Position numbers and translations under genes: made by a program
In this document: one piece after another, positions 13,997-25,700 of the stretch
How positions within the stretch are numbered: the first letter of the stretch is position 1
Layout of the letters: every line of letters starts with the position of its first letter
Origin: Lycocorax pyrrhopterus obiensis
Taxonomy: Eukaryota > Chordata > Aves > Passeriformes > Paradisaeidae
Direction: 5' to 3'
Assembly (NCBI GenBank): GCA_014706295.1
Contig: JACSVZ010000003.1
Coordinates: 1,393,047-1,457,046 of the forward strand
DNA: 64,000 nucleotides
The notes under the pieces: generated by a model
What the model saw: the letters and a program-made list of their open reading frames with translations, nothing else
What the model was told of the DNA's origin: nothing
Databases searched by the model: none

Positions 13997-15344
13997 CGTG
14001 GCAGTAGAAACCAGAAAATGCCTCCCTGAAGATCAGCATTCCTTCTTCTCTGTGTGCACGTTTTAAAACCTTCTGTTAAGGAACAGCCTTGCCCCATCCA
14101 GCCTCTGGACAGCTGCATTCCCAGTGCTCCCATCTGTCTGTGGTTTCCACAGCCACAAGCTGACCACATCCCCCAGCTGGTGGGCAGCTAATGGAAGCAC
14201 TGTGTTCCTGCTCCTGAGCATGCTAAGAGCAGTGTAAAAATAGTAGGGAAAGGAAGCTAAAATCCACCAGGAAGAACAGAAAAAGGAGAGGGTAGGAGAA
14301 GAACAACCTAAAAAGTTGAGCTAAAGTGAGCAGAGAGCAGCCAAACCCAGAGGTGATGAAATAAATGGGGGTGTGTGGTAATCCCGTGCAAGAGAAGGTC
14401 CCCTCATGGCAGAGGTTGGGTATATGGGAACAGCGATATTGGGAAGTTTGAAATGTAAACAGGAATGCAGAACTTCTCATCAAAAACCGCATTTGCATAA
14501 TGTTAGGTTGTGACATGGTATGGCACAACCGGTGTGGAAATGCCGTATTTCGGCAGAGGGAGGGGAAAATATGTCTTCAAAATAGTCAATTAGCAGGAAA
14601 AAAGCTTCATTTGGTTGTGTTTGTTTACATCTTTATGAGTATAACTTGCAGCTAGAGAAAATCTGGATGTGTTTTTCTCCCAAGTTATTTTTCCCTTGTG
14701 CCATTTCCATGCTTATCACATCATGGCTCTCCTGCTTTGGCTGATGGAGCCTTTCAGCAAAGAAACTGTAGAGACAACTTTCCAATCACCTAATTAAACA
14801 AACATGTTGATTGAAACTTCTCCAGGGTGCTTTTCCTAACTGTTTGCCAATGTTTTATTGAAATAAATGTCAAGAAAAACACTGTCACAGGCTCATATAA
14901 TTTAGATTTTGGAATTCCTGTAGTCCAGCGCTGCTCAGAGTAGAGCTGACTTTGATGTTGGATTGGGTTGCCCTTGGAATTCCAGGGGTTAGAGTATGGC
15001 CAGGGATGAAAGTTTTACAACTTCGAAACCAATGTTTGGAATTTTCCCCCTCCCAGCTGTATTAATACTTGTGTTTCACCGTATCATTGATACACAATGC
15101 AACTACTCTACTTGTCCATAACATCTTCCAAGAAAAAAACTGGAGGCGAGACCTTTGTGCTGAGTGAAGTGTTCACCCAATGCCCAAGTTCCCAAAACAG
15201 GCTCCAGAGCAGGATCTTAGAAGATGATTCAAAGGAAAAGTGAAGTGTTCCCATCCCCTTCAGTACTGGAGCCCTATGGCAGAATCACTTGTGCCATGGT
15301 TGGATTGGGCAGTGACGGGATGTCCTTGGGCACCTGTGCTGGCA

Positions 15345-15895
15345 CCAGGGGAGGGGATTCTGCCCTGCCCAGGTGATTCCCCACCTGCAGAGCTGCCCCA
15401 GCCCTGGGGCCCAGCACAGGAAGGACCTGGAGCTGCTGGAGCCAGTCCAGAGGAGGCCACGGAGCTGCTCTGAGGGCTGGAGCCCCTCTGCTCTGGAGCC
15501 AGGCTGGGAGAGCTGGGGGTGCTCACCTGGAGAAGAGAAGGCTCCAGGGAGACCTCAGAGCCCCTTGCAGGGCCTAAAGGGGCTCCAGGAGAGCTGGAGA
15601 GGGACTGGGGACAAGGGCTGGAGGGACAAGACACAGGGAATGGCTTCCCAGTGCCAGAGGGCAGGGATGGATGGGATATTGGGAAGGAATTGTTCCCTGG
15701 GAGGGTGGGGAGGCCCTGGCACAGGGTGCCCAGAGAAGCTGTGGCTGCCCCTGGATCCCTGGCAGTGTCCAAGGCCAGGTTGGACACTGGGGCTTGGAGC
15801 AGCCTGGGACAGTGGAAGGTGTCCCTGCCCAGGGCAAGGGTGGGACAGGATGGGCTTTAAGGTCCCTTCCCACCCAAACCTTTCTGTGATAAACC
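15345..15895 (+). mobile_element. CR1 LINE fragment, long 3' portion
   Basis: About 550 bp in sense orientation, one of the two longest CR1 copies in the window. It begins near 'ggggaggggattctgccc', continues through 'ggcccagcacaggaaggacc', 'gagctgggggtgctcacctg' and the derived 'gaatggcttcccagtgcc' segment, and ends 'cccacccaaacctttctgtg'. It covers the extreme ORF2 C-terminal part and the 3' UTR of CR1. No reverse-transcriptase coding remains. Confidence 0.93.
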
Positions 15896-17082
15896 AAACC
15901 AGCTCTGAGAATGCGACAATCCAATAAAGGTGCTGCAAAGCCCATTCTTTAAAAGACACACTTGACTTAGGGTTTACTGAAAGGATCCTGTCCCTTTTCC
16001 ATCTCTTACCCTTGGCTTTCCTGATGGTGCTGAATCCCTTCTCTGAGGCTCACAAAGCCGAGGTGCTGCAGAGGAGGTGATGGGAGCCCCTGGAAGGGGT
16101 GGCTGCATCCCTCTCCTGAGGGGCAGCTCCCCCTGACCTGGGGCTGCTCCCATCAGGAATTAATGTTTTGGAGAGAGGCAGTAGAGCTCATGGCTGTGTT
16201 TCTTCTTACTGGCAGCTTTTTTCCCCTTATTTTGGCAGAAGTTGTTGACTTAGGAAGTGATAACATTGGAGGTGCTTATCGGAGCCCAGCAGCCTTGCAG
16301 CAGGAATGCTGATGAGCGTGTCAGGGGGTGTTTGCCGAGCTCTGGCAGGAATAAAGCGGAATTATTAATGCTTATATTGGAACATTTTTCTCCTGTTTTT
16401 AAACTTCTTGACAAAACTCTTGAGATTTGGTGGCTTCTTCCAAGCCTCATTAAAATCAATAAAAAGTTTGTTGCAGATTTTGTGAAGGGTTTGTTTCTTT
16501 TTTTCGTTTGGGCTGAAACCACATAAAATCAGTCCAGCTCCTGCACCCGAAATGTGTATCTTGCCTTTTGAAAAGCAAATACAGGGCCAGAAAACTGTCT
16601 CTGAGGTGTCATTCTAGAGTTGTATAGTCTGCCTTCATAGCTTTTTTTGGTGTGTTTAATAAAGCTTCTCCGTTTTCCCCTGAAAGGTGACTTTGTATCA
16701 ACAGGCAGCTGTGAAGTTGAACTTGTTGCAGGATGGAGCTGGTACCTCACAGTCAAACTGTGCCCGTTCCCGGCTGGGTGCTGGGGTTGATTATCGACCC
16801 ATAAAGTTACTGGGATTGGTGTTTGGCTTGTTGGCTGAGGGAGATTTTTTTTAAAAATGAAAACAAAGTTGACCTCTGTTGCAGGTAATGAAATGTTGCT
16901 TTTAGAAACTGTTTTATAAAATGTTAAATTGAAGTTTAGCTGAGGTTTTGGACAGCTGGCATCGACACAGGGCCTTTCTGTTAGAGCACATCCTCAGGTC
17001 CCTGTTGTGTAAATACTGAGATTCCATAAAGTGTCCATCATGGGAGATGATAGAATTCCTTCTGGTGCATCTAAATTTGTAT

Positions 17083-17582
17083 TAGAATCTTAAAATCATG
17101 AAAATCCCGAGTGGGAAGGGACCCACAGGGATCACCCAGCCCAGCTCCTGGCCCTGCCCAGACCCCCCAACAACCCCACCCTGCGCATCCCTGGCAGCGC
17201 TGTCCAAACGCTCCTGGAGCTCTGGCAGCCTCGGGGCCGTGCCCATTCCCTGGGGAGCCTGGGCAGTGCCCAGCACCCTCTGGGGGAAGAACCTTTCCCT
17301 CATCTCCAGCCTGAGCCTGCCCTGGCCCAGCTCCAGCCGTTCCCTGGCTGCTGTCCCTGTCCCAGGGAGCAGAGATCAGAGCTGCCCCGCTGGAGGAGCT
17401 GCAGCCCCAGGTGAGGTCTGAGCTCAGTGTCCTCTGCCCTCAGCCCCTCCAGACCTTTCCCCATCCTCATGCCCCTCCTTTGGTGCTGAAAACTGTCCCC
17501 AGCACTCGAGGAGAGGCCACCCCAGAGCAGAGCAGGACAATCCCCTCCCTCACCCAGCTGGTGATGCTGGGCCTGGGGCACA
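17083..17582 (-). mobile_element. CR1 LINE fragment, antisense, divergent subfamily
   Basis: A reverse-oriented element of about 500 bp. It opens with a degenerate 3' tail ('atcatgaaaatcccgagtgg') followed by 'gaagggacccacagggatca', then 'cctggagctctggcagcctc' and 'cattccctggggagcctggg'. The same segment order recurs at 51095-51272, so the two belong to one subfamily, distinct from the main group in this window. Confidence 0.85.
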
Positions 17583-18690
17583 ACTCTTTTAAATGCACAA
17601 TTTTTGATGCACAGCTTCTTAAACTGTTTCTTTCTACTGCATCAGTCCTAAAATTACATCTCCTTTTTCCATGTATTGCTTATTTTCCTTGTCATAAGCC
17701 ATAAACTAAAGGACACAATGAATGCAAAATACAAAAATATTTTACTTCATTTACCAGAATGTGAAAATTATCAGTAGTTGTGGCACATCAAAGTCCAGGC
17801 AAACTATTTCCAGCAGCAGGATTATATGGTGGAGAAATTGGACTTTCCAGGCACATCCAGATGCAGTGTGCTACTGGGAGAGTATCCAAGTTACTGTGAA
17901 AAGCAAATCTTTGGATACAAGGGAGTGGTGTCCCATCAGTTTGGCTGCTTGTGTGCTCTAGGAACGGTTGGGGTTAGTCTGGAACTGTAATTTTAGGGTT
18001 TGGGTATTTTAGTGTGAAACTTTTTGTCCTGGGAGTCATTGTGATGCCACAGGAGACATCTGTTGGTCCTGTTGGAGTGACTGTGGGAATGAAGCAGATC
18101 AGATATTTTCTCCGTTATAATTTTTGACAAATGTATATTTCTGGCACAATACCTCATTTTTGAGGCAATAAGTGTTTGTACAGCGCTTGAAAGTCCAAAG
18201 GATAGGGCTTGGCAGGAGTGGCCTCATGGGCATTGCTGCTCCCTGGGATTTTTACACCATTGGACCGAAGCACAGGGGCAACAACCACTGTTTGGGGTCT
18301 TCACTGGCTTTCTTGGGGCCAAAAATGCCAATTGCAGTGTGAAATTTAAACCACTTTGAAGATCAATATAAATCCAGTTGGATCTTATAAAACTCTCTCT
18401 TGTAGCTCGTATTGTGAAGTAGTTTAGGTTTTGTTCACTCATTTATGAAAATTCTGAATTGCTTTGTGGCCACGCTTTCAGAGCTGCTCCTTATCCACAT
18501 GTATCCATCGGAATCCAGTCCTGGAATTCTCTCTCTTGTTACAACTACAAAGCACTCAGACTTTCTGTTTTTCCTCTTGAATCAATCCAAACTCCCGTAC
18601 CAGTGGAGTGTCCTGTCTAGGCTGCTGGTTCAGAAGTGGGTTTTTTCAAGGGAAGGTTCATGTTTTAAAGTGTTGTCTTTTTATTTGCAG

Positions 18691-18768
18691 CTGCCAATGT
18701 GAAGTATCAGAAGAGAACAGTTGGAACTTTCTGGGCCAAGAGGGGTCTGTTTATTCTCTCATTCTTTG
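18691..18768 (+). other. MTMR3: MTMR3 5' UTR exon
   Basis: A 78-nt non-coding exon. It is preceded by 'ctttttatttgcag' (acceptor) and followed by 'gtaaga' (donor). I place it in MTMR3 because it is the nearest upstream segment with good splice sites and because it resembles my recollection of the mammalian MTMR3 leader; that resemblance was not checked. Its only ATG (18697-18699) is followed immediately by TGA (18700-18702), giving a start-stop element in frame with the main start codon. From that TGA to the main ATG the frame stays open across both leader exons (46 codons). Confidence 0.75.
18697..18702 (+). promoter_or_regulatory. Start-stop upstream ORF (ATG-TGA) in the 5' leader
   Basis: An ATG directly followed by TGA six bases after the acceptor of the leader exon. 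Such minimal uORFs can hold initiating ribosomes and lower main-ORF output; that is general knowledge, not shown here. The Kozak context is weak (C at -3, T at +4), so leaky scanning is expected. It lies 140 nt upstream of the main ATG in the spliced leader. Confidence 0.5.
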
Positions 18769-21212
18769 GTAAGAATTGCATTATTTTGATAAGATGAGCT
18801 GCTTGTTTGTTGATTCTGTGCTTATCATTGACTATTCTCTTAATTTATTTAATTAAGAGTTTTCCAAGATCGTAGACAAAAATTAGTATTTCACTGAGTT
18901 GGAGTTTGCAACCTTTAATTATTAAAAAAAAAGGCTCCTGGCTCTTAGTTGAGCTCAATCTTCAAACATGATTCTTTGTTCCACTCCTGTTCCTGAATAA
19001 TGTGCAAATATCCGTGTTGTCAGCTGCTCTCCCAGTAAATCCTGGTCAAAGTTACTCAGTTACTGCAGCCTGCGGTGCCAGGAAAGAGGAGAAACCTCCC
19101 TGTCAGGGATTGAAATGAGGGAAACTGAGTGTTTATCCTTATCTCAGAAATTTCCTTCCACCTGCCAAAGGGGGAGAAGTGTTCTCAGTTTGCAACAGAA
19201 GCATCTTTTGCTCAAGGTGCAGCGCATTCCTGAATGTTTAATTCTCAAATTTTCTAATGGTCCTTTGCCAAAAAGTTTGGGTTCCAAACTCAGACTCAGA
19301 GGGTAAGTGTGCCACAGTATGTAAACAGCTCAGGGGCAGCTCAATTTGATTTTGATATTAAAATAAATGGAATTCAGTCTGGATGGGGAAGTTAAGGGAA
19401 CAAAGTGAAATGCTTGGATTCTTCCTCTTTCCTTTTCTCCCTCCAGTTTTTCCTTTTCCCTGCTGTAAGTCCAACTGCATTTAAATATATGTGAATTTAA
19501 AAGATCCTTTAGTTATCTAATCTTTTTCGTTTAGAATCACTGGCAAACAGATGGTTATTGCTACTCTTAATTATGTACATAATTTAAACCAGAAGGCACA
19601 TCTGAAACAAAAGGTAATTAAGATGTTCCCATAGAGGCTGAACAGAGTCTGAGGTTACAACCTTTGCTCATCATTTATCCATTCAAGCAGAACATAAGGA
19701 TGGAGAATTAACAAGACCAGTCTCTTTTTTGATGTAATTTAACACACATGGAATTGCAGGTAAAAGGGCAGACAGTAAATTGATAACATCACCTTTTTTT
19801 GGCCTCAGTCCTGACCAAACCCAGTATTATTTGTACCAATAAAACCAAGTTTCACTGCTCGGTGTATAAGCTGGCTGCTATTTTTATGTGATCCTGTTGA
19901 TAAGGAGGAGCCTGAATTTAAGGCTGCTTTCCTGGCCAGTTTTTTTTAATCTGAGCTGTGTTTGTACCTTTCCATTTCATTTCTGGAAAATGGGTTTTAC
20001 TGTCAGGGCAGAGCTGCAGTTAAACAAGATGAGAATTCTCCTTCCATTCTGCAACTAATCCTAAAGCTGCTGTGGGTCAGCCTGAGAATGGGATTGTGCA
20101 GCCACTTGGTGCTGGGCTGGCTTTGTCCCAAGCTGTCCCTTGGAGCAGCACCAGTGTGGAATTATGGTGAGGACAGTTCAGGACTGCTTGGTGGAGCTCA
20201 TGATATGAGGAGCATTTTATTCTCACTTCCAAGGCTTCTAAAGCCAGAAATGCCCTTATGAGGTGTCAACAGTCACTGGGATCTTCTTCTGTTCCCATGG
20301 GAAGAGTTGGTGAGCTGGAAATGGGTTAGAAAGCTTTGGGATAGAAGGAAATGTTGGTTCAGGTGTGGTTTGGGCTGTCCCTGAGCAGTGTGTGCTCCAT
20401 CCCTGCTCCCAGAGCTGTTCCTTTCCCGTGTGCTCAGCCCAGTGACCTTGAGCTGCTGGAGGGAGCGGGATCAGCTCGTTGACTTGATGGGAAAGGAATG
20501 ATTTCTTTCAGAGTATTCACTGCCCATCAGCTCAGAGAGCCTCATTGTAACAATTCAGCCTTTTTGCTATTTCTGTCAACAATTTTCAGAACTCCTTTGG
20601 TGGCAGGGAAGTCACTGAAGCGTTTCACTGATGCCCAGCAGCAGCCAGAGCAAAGTGTTTGCTTTAGAACCAGTCCTATAACTTCTTGTACCATTTATCT
20701 TGGCAGCATCACCCTTTGGATCTGATAATCCTGATGCAAACTGAAACAGGCAGATTTTTTTTCCACACAGCTTTCCCAAAATTCACCTTAAAAAGGAAGA
20801 TTCTCACGTTCATGGAAAAAGCCCCACTGTTACTGTAGAAACTGTTCTGCACTGAATGCAGGAGTTAGACTGAAACTTGGTACTCTGGGTAGTCTCTGCT
20901 GGAGGTTTATGCTGGACTGTAGGAGCACAGCTGTGAGATATCTTAAAAGGCCCAATTTTCTAAGCTAATGCTGGTTTTACTAATATGTAGGTGGTTATAT
21001 AATAAACTTATAAATTACATATATCTAATCAAACTGAAGTATAAAAGAATTTTTTTTCCAGCATAGTGCCCATTAAATTAAAACTTTTCCTCAGAGATAT
21101 TAAGCAAGCTTCAAATTTGTAATAAAGCCAATTTTAAAAATTAAATTGGTGTTACTTTGATAATTGTGTGTGAAGCTGAAGGAGTTCTTTGAAATAACAA
21201 GGTATTTTTTAT

Positions 21213-21527
21213 ATCATAGAATCCTGGAATGGTTTGGATGGGAAGGGACCTTAAAGCCCATCCAGTGCCACCCCTGCCATGGGCAGGGACACCTTCCACT
21301 GTCCCAGGCTGCTCCAAGCCCCGTCCAGCCTGGCCTTGGACACTGCCAGGGATCCAGGGGCAGCCACAGCTTCTCTGGGCACCCTGTGCCAGGGCCTCCC
21401 CACCCTCCCAGGGAACAATTCCTTCCCAATATCCCATCCATCCCTGCCCTCTGGCAGTGGGAAGCCATTCCCTGTGTCCTGTCCCTCCAGGCCCATGTCC
21501 CAAGTCCCTCTCCCGCTCTTCCAGGAT
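21213..21527 (-). mobile_element. CR1 LINE fragment, antisense
   Basis: It starts with the inverted CR1 terminus 'tcatagaatcctggaatggt', followed by 'gggaagggaccttaaagccc', the reverse complement of the family 3' end, and runs to about 'ccaagtccctctcccgctct'. It carries the derived segment shared with the other main-group copies. The 3' end is well preserved and the 5' end is truncated. Confidence 0.94.
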
Positions 21528-22179
21528 TTTCTATCTACTTTTTGCATTAAGTTTTAGTGAATTCATGGCAGTTTGAGCTCGATTCTGCTCATAATCTCCT
21601 CCTTTTATGTAAATATAAACACAAACACACATCCTCGATGTGCGTCTGCTGCTCCTTTTCCCTGTCCATATTCCATACAAAGCACAGGATGTGTTCAGGG
21701 CTCCCTGCAGTGCTGCTGTGCTGTGAGCTGATGGATTGAAGTGGTTTTCTCTGTCAGCCCAACACTGATAATCTGAAATATATTTATAAGTAAAGTGAGA
21801 TATGAACTTTGGATGTGAACTGAGAACTGACTGCACTCATGTGATGTATTTTCATTTGGAAATTTTATGTGCCATAGTCTGCAAACCCCATAAAATACCT
21901 GAGTGAATCCTGGTTGAGCAGAAAAGAGAAGAACCTTCCTGGATTTTAAAAGCCGAGTGTAAAATCAGTCTCAAAACCAAATTGTGACTCCTGAAGTCAC
22001 TTCAGTCATTAAGTCCCTAATAGGGTGATTTGCATAAACCTCTGTTAATATTCCCAGAAAATCTGCAAGTGATCAAAGGTTGGGGGGTTGTTGGATAGAC
22101 AACAACCTTGCTTGGAGAGAGCAAGTCCCCGGTGTAGTGATGTGGAGCTCTTGGAAAGGTCAGTGCAGGAAAATGGATA

Positions 22180-22205
22180 TTTGGATATATCCGTGGATAT
22201 CCAAA
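22180..22205. repeat. Short inverted repeat (9-bp stem, 8-nt loop)
   Basis: The arms are 'tttggatat' (22180-22188) and 'atatccaaa' (22197-22205), fully complementary, in an intron. No T-tract or other terminator-like context is relevant in a eukaryotic intron. Probably chance. Confidence 0.5.
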
Positions 22206-22714
22206 AGAGTCGTAAGTGTAAAATGAGGATTTTTATCCCAGTAAGAATTCCAGTTCATATGCCATAGGTGAAGCAAGGTTGCTCCAGGAGGATCCGGACC
22301 CTGTGTTTCATACCAGATCAGCCTAAATGATCCCAGCGATCCCTTTGGGTTTGTAACCCACAGATTTGTGATTCACCATCTGCAAACAACTCGGGAGAAA
22401 ATTCCAGGGGATCCAGAAAGATGAACATGTTTTAATTTAAATTATATAAACACTGGTCTAATTGCTGCCTTCAGACAGGTGTTCTCCCAGCAGCACATCC
22501 AAAGGTAATTTTTCAGGATGAACAGAAGGAACCAGACACATTTTGAAACAATTTTGGCTCTCAGGAGAGGGAGCTTCTATGGATTTCATCTTTTCATAAT
22601 TACTGTTTGCTCTCAGTTTTCTAACAGCTACATTCACAGTCTTTAAAAGTTAATTTGTATTTATTTGCCAAAAGAAAATGAATTTTATTTCATTATAATT
22701 TTCTGGTTTTCTAG

Positions 22715-22789
22715 ATTTTAATAAGTCAAGAGCCTCAAAGTATTGCAAGTAAAGACGAGGATTCCTCCTCCTGCCCAGGGCCTGTCATG
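22715..22789 (+). other. MTMR3: MTMR3 exon carrying the start codon
   Basis: A 75-nt exon between 'ttttctag' and 'gtaagc'. The last three bases (22787-22789) are the initiator ATG, so the first 72 nt are 5' UTR and only Met1 is encoded. The next exon begins GAT GAA GAG, giving M-D-E-E-T, the expected MTMR3 N-terminus. The context after splicing is favourable (G at -3 and G at +4). Inclusion is obligatory for normal initiation: skipping it removes the start codon, and the first ATG then reached in the next exon (23156) is out of frame. Confidence 0.9.
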
Positions 22790-25700
22790 GTAAGCCAAGG
22801 GGCTTTGTAGGGTCTGTGACAGAGCAGAAGAGTTTAAAATGGGGAAAACATTAGGGAATGGATGTTTACATGTGGGATTGCTGAGTTTTAAGCATAGTGC
22901 TAGTGCTTTTTTCCTAATGCTGCTATAAATCTTACAGCTTTTTAATGACATTATTAATCAGGCTGCAGGAAGGAAACCTTCTAATTTCTAGTACCAAAGT
23001 TGTTGTCTGAGGGCTCGTGTTGGAGAGTTTGGAAACTTTAGTGAGTTACTGCTCCTGGAATTTTCTGGACAATTCCTCCTGTGGGAGCTTTTCCTTGGCT
23101 GTGTGGATGGTTGGGGAAGGTGGCGGTGGGTGACTGTCACGCTTTGTTCCTCAGGATGAAGAGACTCAGCACAGCCTTGAATGCATCCAGGCTAATCAGA
23201 TTTTTCCCAGGAAGCAGCTGATCCGTGAGGATGAGAACCTTCAGGTAATCACCACACTGCTCCTTGCCAGTAAAAATCACACTACCTCCAGTGGGTTATG
23301 GATTCTCTGGCCTCTCCAGTAGAATTTTAATTCACAATTAGCACAGAAACTAATTTTCTTCTTAAATACTCTTGTACTGTTGGTAGGACAGAGTCCAACA
23401 GAGGACTTGGACATTTTATTAAAAAGAATTCCTTCAAGTGTCTGAAAAATATCACTGCTACCTGTGCACTAAAATCAAGTGTCGGGTTTTATTCCATTGT
23501 TTAGAACTCTGTTGTTTTGAAAAATCAGCACTAAGCTGAATAAACACTGCCTTTGCATCTGGTTATTGTGAAGCCAAAAGTCTTCTGTTGCACAAAACCA
23601 GATATTTTTTGATTTCTTCATTTTCCAAAGCTCCTTTTGAAATCAGTTTAGTTCAAATAATTTACCATAGAATCATGGAATAGTTTGGGTTGGAAAGGAC
23701 CTTAAAGCCCATCCAATCCCACCCCTGCCATGGGCAGGGACACCTTCCACTGTCCCAGGTTGCTCCAAGCCCCGTCCAGCCTGGCCTTGGACACTGCCAG
23801 GGATCCAGGGGCAGCCACAGCTTCTCTGGGCACCCTGTGCCAGGGCCTCCCCACCCTCCCAGGGAACAATTCCTTCCCAATGTCCCATCCATCCCTGCCC
23901 TCTGGCAGTGGGAAGCCATTCCCTGTGTCCTGTCCCTCCAGCCCTTGTCCCCAGTCCCTCTCCAGCTCTCCTGGAGCCCCTTTAGGCCCTGGAAGGGGCT
24001 CTGAGCTCTCCCTGGAGCCTTCTCCTCTCCAGGTGAGCACCCCCAGCTCTCCCAGCCTGGCTCTCCGTGCAGACACTCTTACATCAACTGAAGAGTTTGT
24101 TTCATTGTAATATAAAATATTTTTATTTGATTCAAGCTTAGTTGGTGTAAAACCAGATCGCTTTCAAGTTGAGCATGTACACTTTCCACCCAGCTCAGCT
24201 AAACTGGGCTTAAGTCACATTTTAATTAACCAGTGTCAATTTCCATGTGTGGTGTAATGCAGGTTTTCTGACTTTCTAAAGCAGCAGCTTGTTGTGTATT
24301 TTCTTATTTACTGTGGGAAATAGGGAGCAAAAAGCTTGATTTGTCCAACTGACCTCACCTTTGTAGCATTTAGGGATCCATTTAGGGATCGGCTGGTTAC
24401 CTGAGCTTGCTGGGTGAATAGTGGGGAAATAGCAGGGAACATTATTCATCCTGGATGTTTTGCCTACTTTAGGATGAATTTAGTAACATTATGGAAATGC
24501 CACTCTCCATTAAGTAAGGAGTGAGAGCATAAATCAAGGGCTTTGTCAGCCTGGTTGCCAAAATGTGAGGATATTTTTCATAAAAATTCATTGCTTTCCC
24601 TGACCGGGCACTTACCACTCAGGAAAAGTAACATAAAATAAGGGATCATTTAAGAAAAAGGCTGCAATTAACCTCTGAGCCAACCCTACCTGATGTTCCT
24701 CCTTAGCAGCAATAACGGCACTGAATTCTCAGCAGGCTTTGTTTGATTTCTTGTGCTGCAGGAGGGGCAGAGTTTTGGGAAATGATCTCTGAAATCAGAT
24801 TCTTGTTGCCTTTCTGCAGGTGCCGTTCATTGAGCTCCACGGGGAGAGCACGGAGTACGTGGGGCGAGCAGAGGATGCCATCATTGCCCTTTCCAACTAC
24901 AGGCTCCACATCAAATTCAAGGAATCTGTTGTGAATGTAAGTTCTGTCCAGGTTTTCTGATCTCAGCGGGAATAACAGAATTTAGGATAAGGGTATGGTG
25001 ATTCCCCTCCTTTTGATGATGAAAAATCTCTTTCTGATGTTCAAATCCCATTTCTCAGGGACAATAAATACATATTTAGGTACCGAAGGGTGACTCAGCA
25101 GCTCTGAAAATCAGATGTCATAAGGAAATGTCACATCCCTCAACCTGATGGTCACTTCACAGCTGGCTGTGTCAGCCCCACGTTGTCCCCAAGCTCTGCA
25201 TGTGCTCAGTGGAGAAATAATCCATCTTCCTAATAAGGGGCCTTTGAAGCACCTAAACTTGATTGTGCCTTGCTTGGAGCTTCAGAAGGTGGAAGTGGGT
25301 CCAGCTGCTGAAGTTCTGTGCCAGATGTTGGGAGGTTTGAGTGCAGTCCTTGATGTAACAGGTCAGGAGTGGCACCTCACCTTCAATGCATTTCTTTAAG
25401 GAGCTTTATTCCAAGTCCATTCCTTAAAGTGGCTCCATCTCCACCTGCTCTGGTGACAGACCCAGTTAAATGGTGCTGGACAGTCCTGGCAGTGCTGTAG
25501 TGCTCACACAGACCAGTCTCACCAGCTGTGGACACTTCCAGTGTGGAAATCAAGAGTCTGTCCTGGGGAATGCCAGGGAATGATGGAGTTGCTTTATTAG
25601 AGAAGCCATTAGTGCATGTGCTGCACTTCCTGTCCTTAGGGTAATTAGGGATATTACTTTGTAGGGGTTTTCAATTCAGTAGTTTTGAGCAGTAGCAAGA

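Larger units (their letters stand above)
1..18690. other. Probable MTMR3 intron 1 (or upstream flank), no gene recognised
   Basis: No exon, RNA gene or CpG-island promoter can be supported here. The first recognisable exon begins at 18691 with a polypyrimidine tract and an AG acceptor, so at least one more 5' exon must lie to the left of the window, making this stretch intron 1. Short open frames on both strands have no recognisable domains or matching splice sites. The stretch holds CR1 fragments at 9411, 11378, 13622, 15345 and 17083 and an AT-rich simple repeat near 4473. The first 9.4 kb has no CR1 copy that I could see. Confidence 0.7.
18769..22714 (+). other. MTMR3 intron between the two leader exons
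   Basis: A 3.9 kb intron with donor gtaaga and acceptor 'ggttttctag'. It contains one antisense CR1 fragment (21213-21527), a small hairpin (22180-22205) and no gene I can recognise. Confidence 0.7.
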
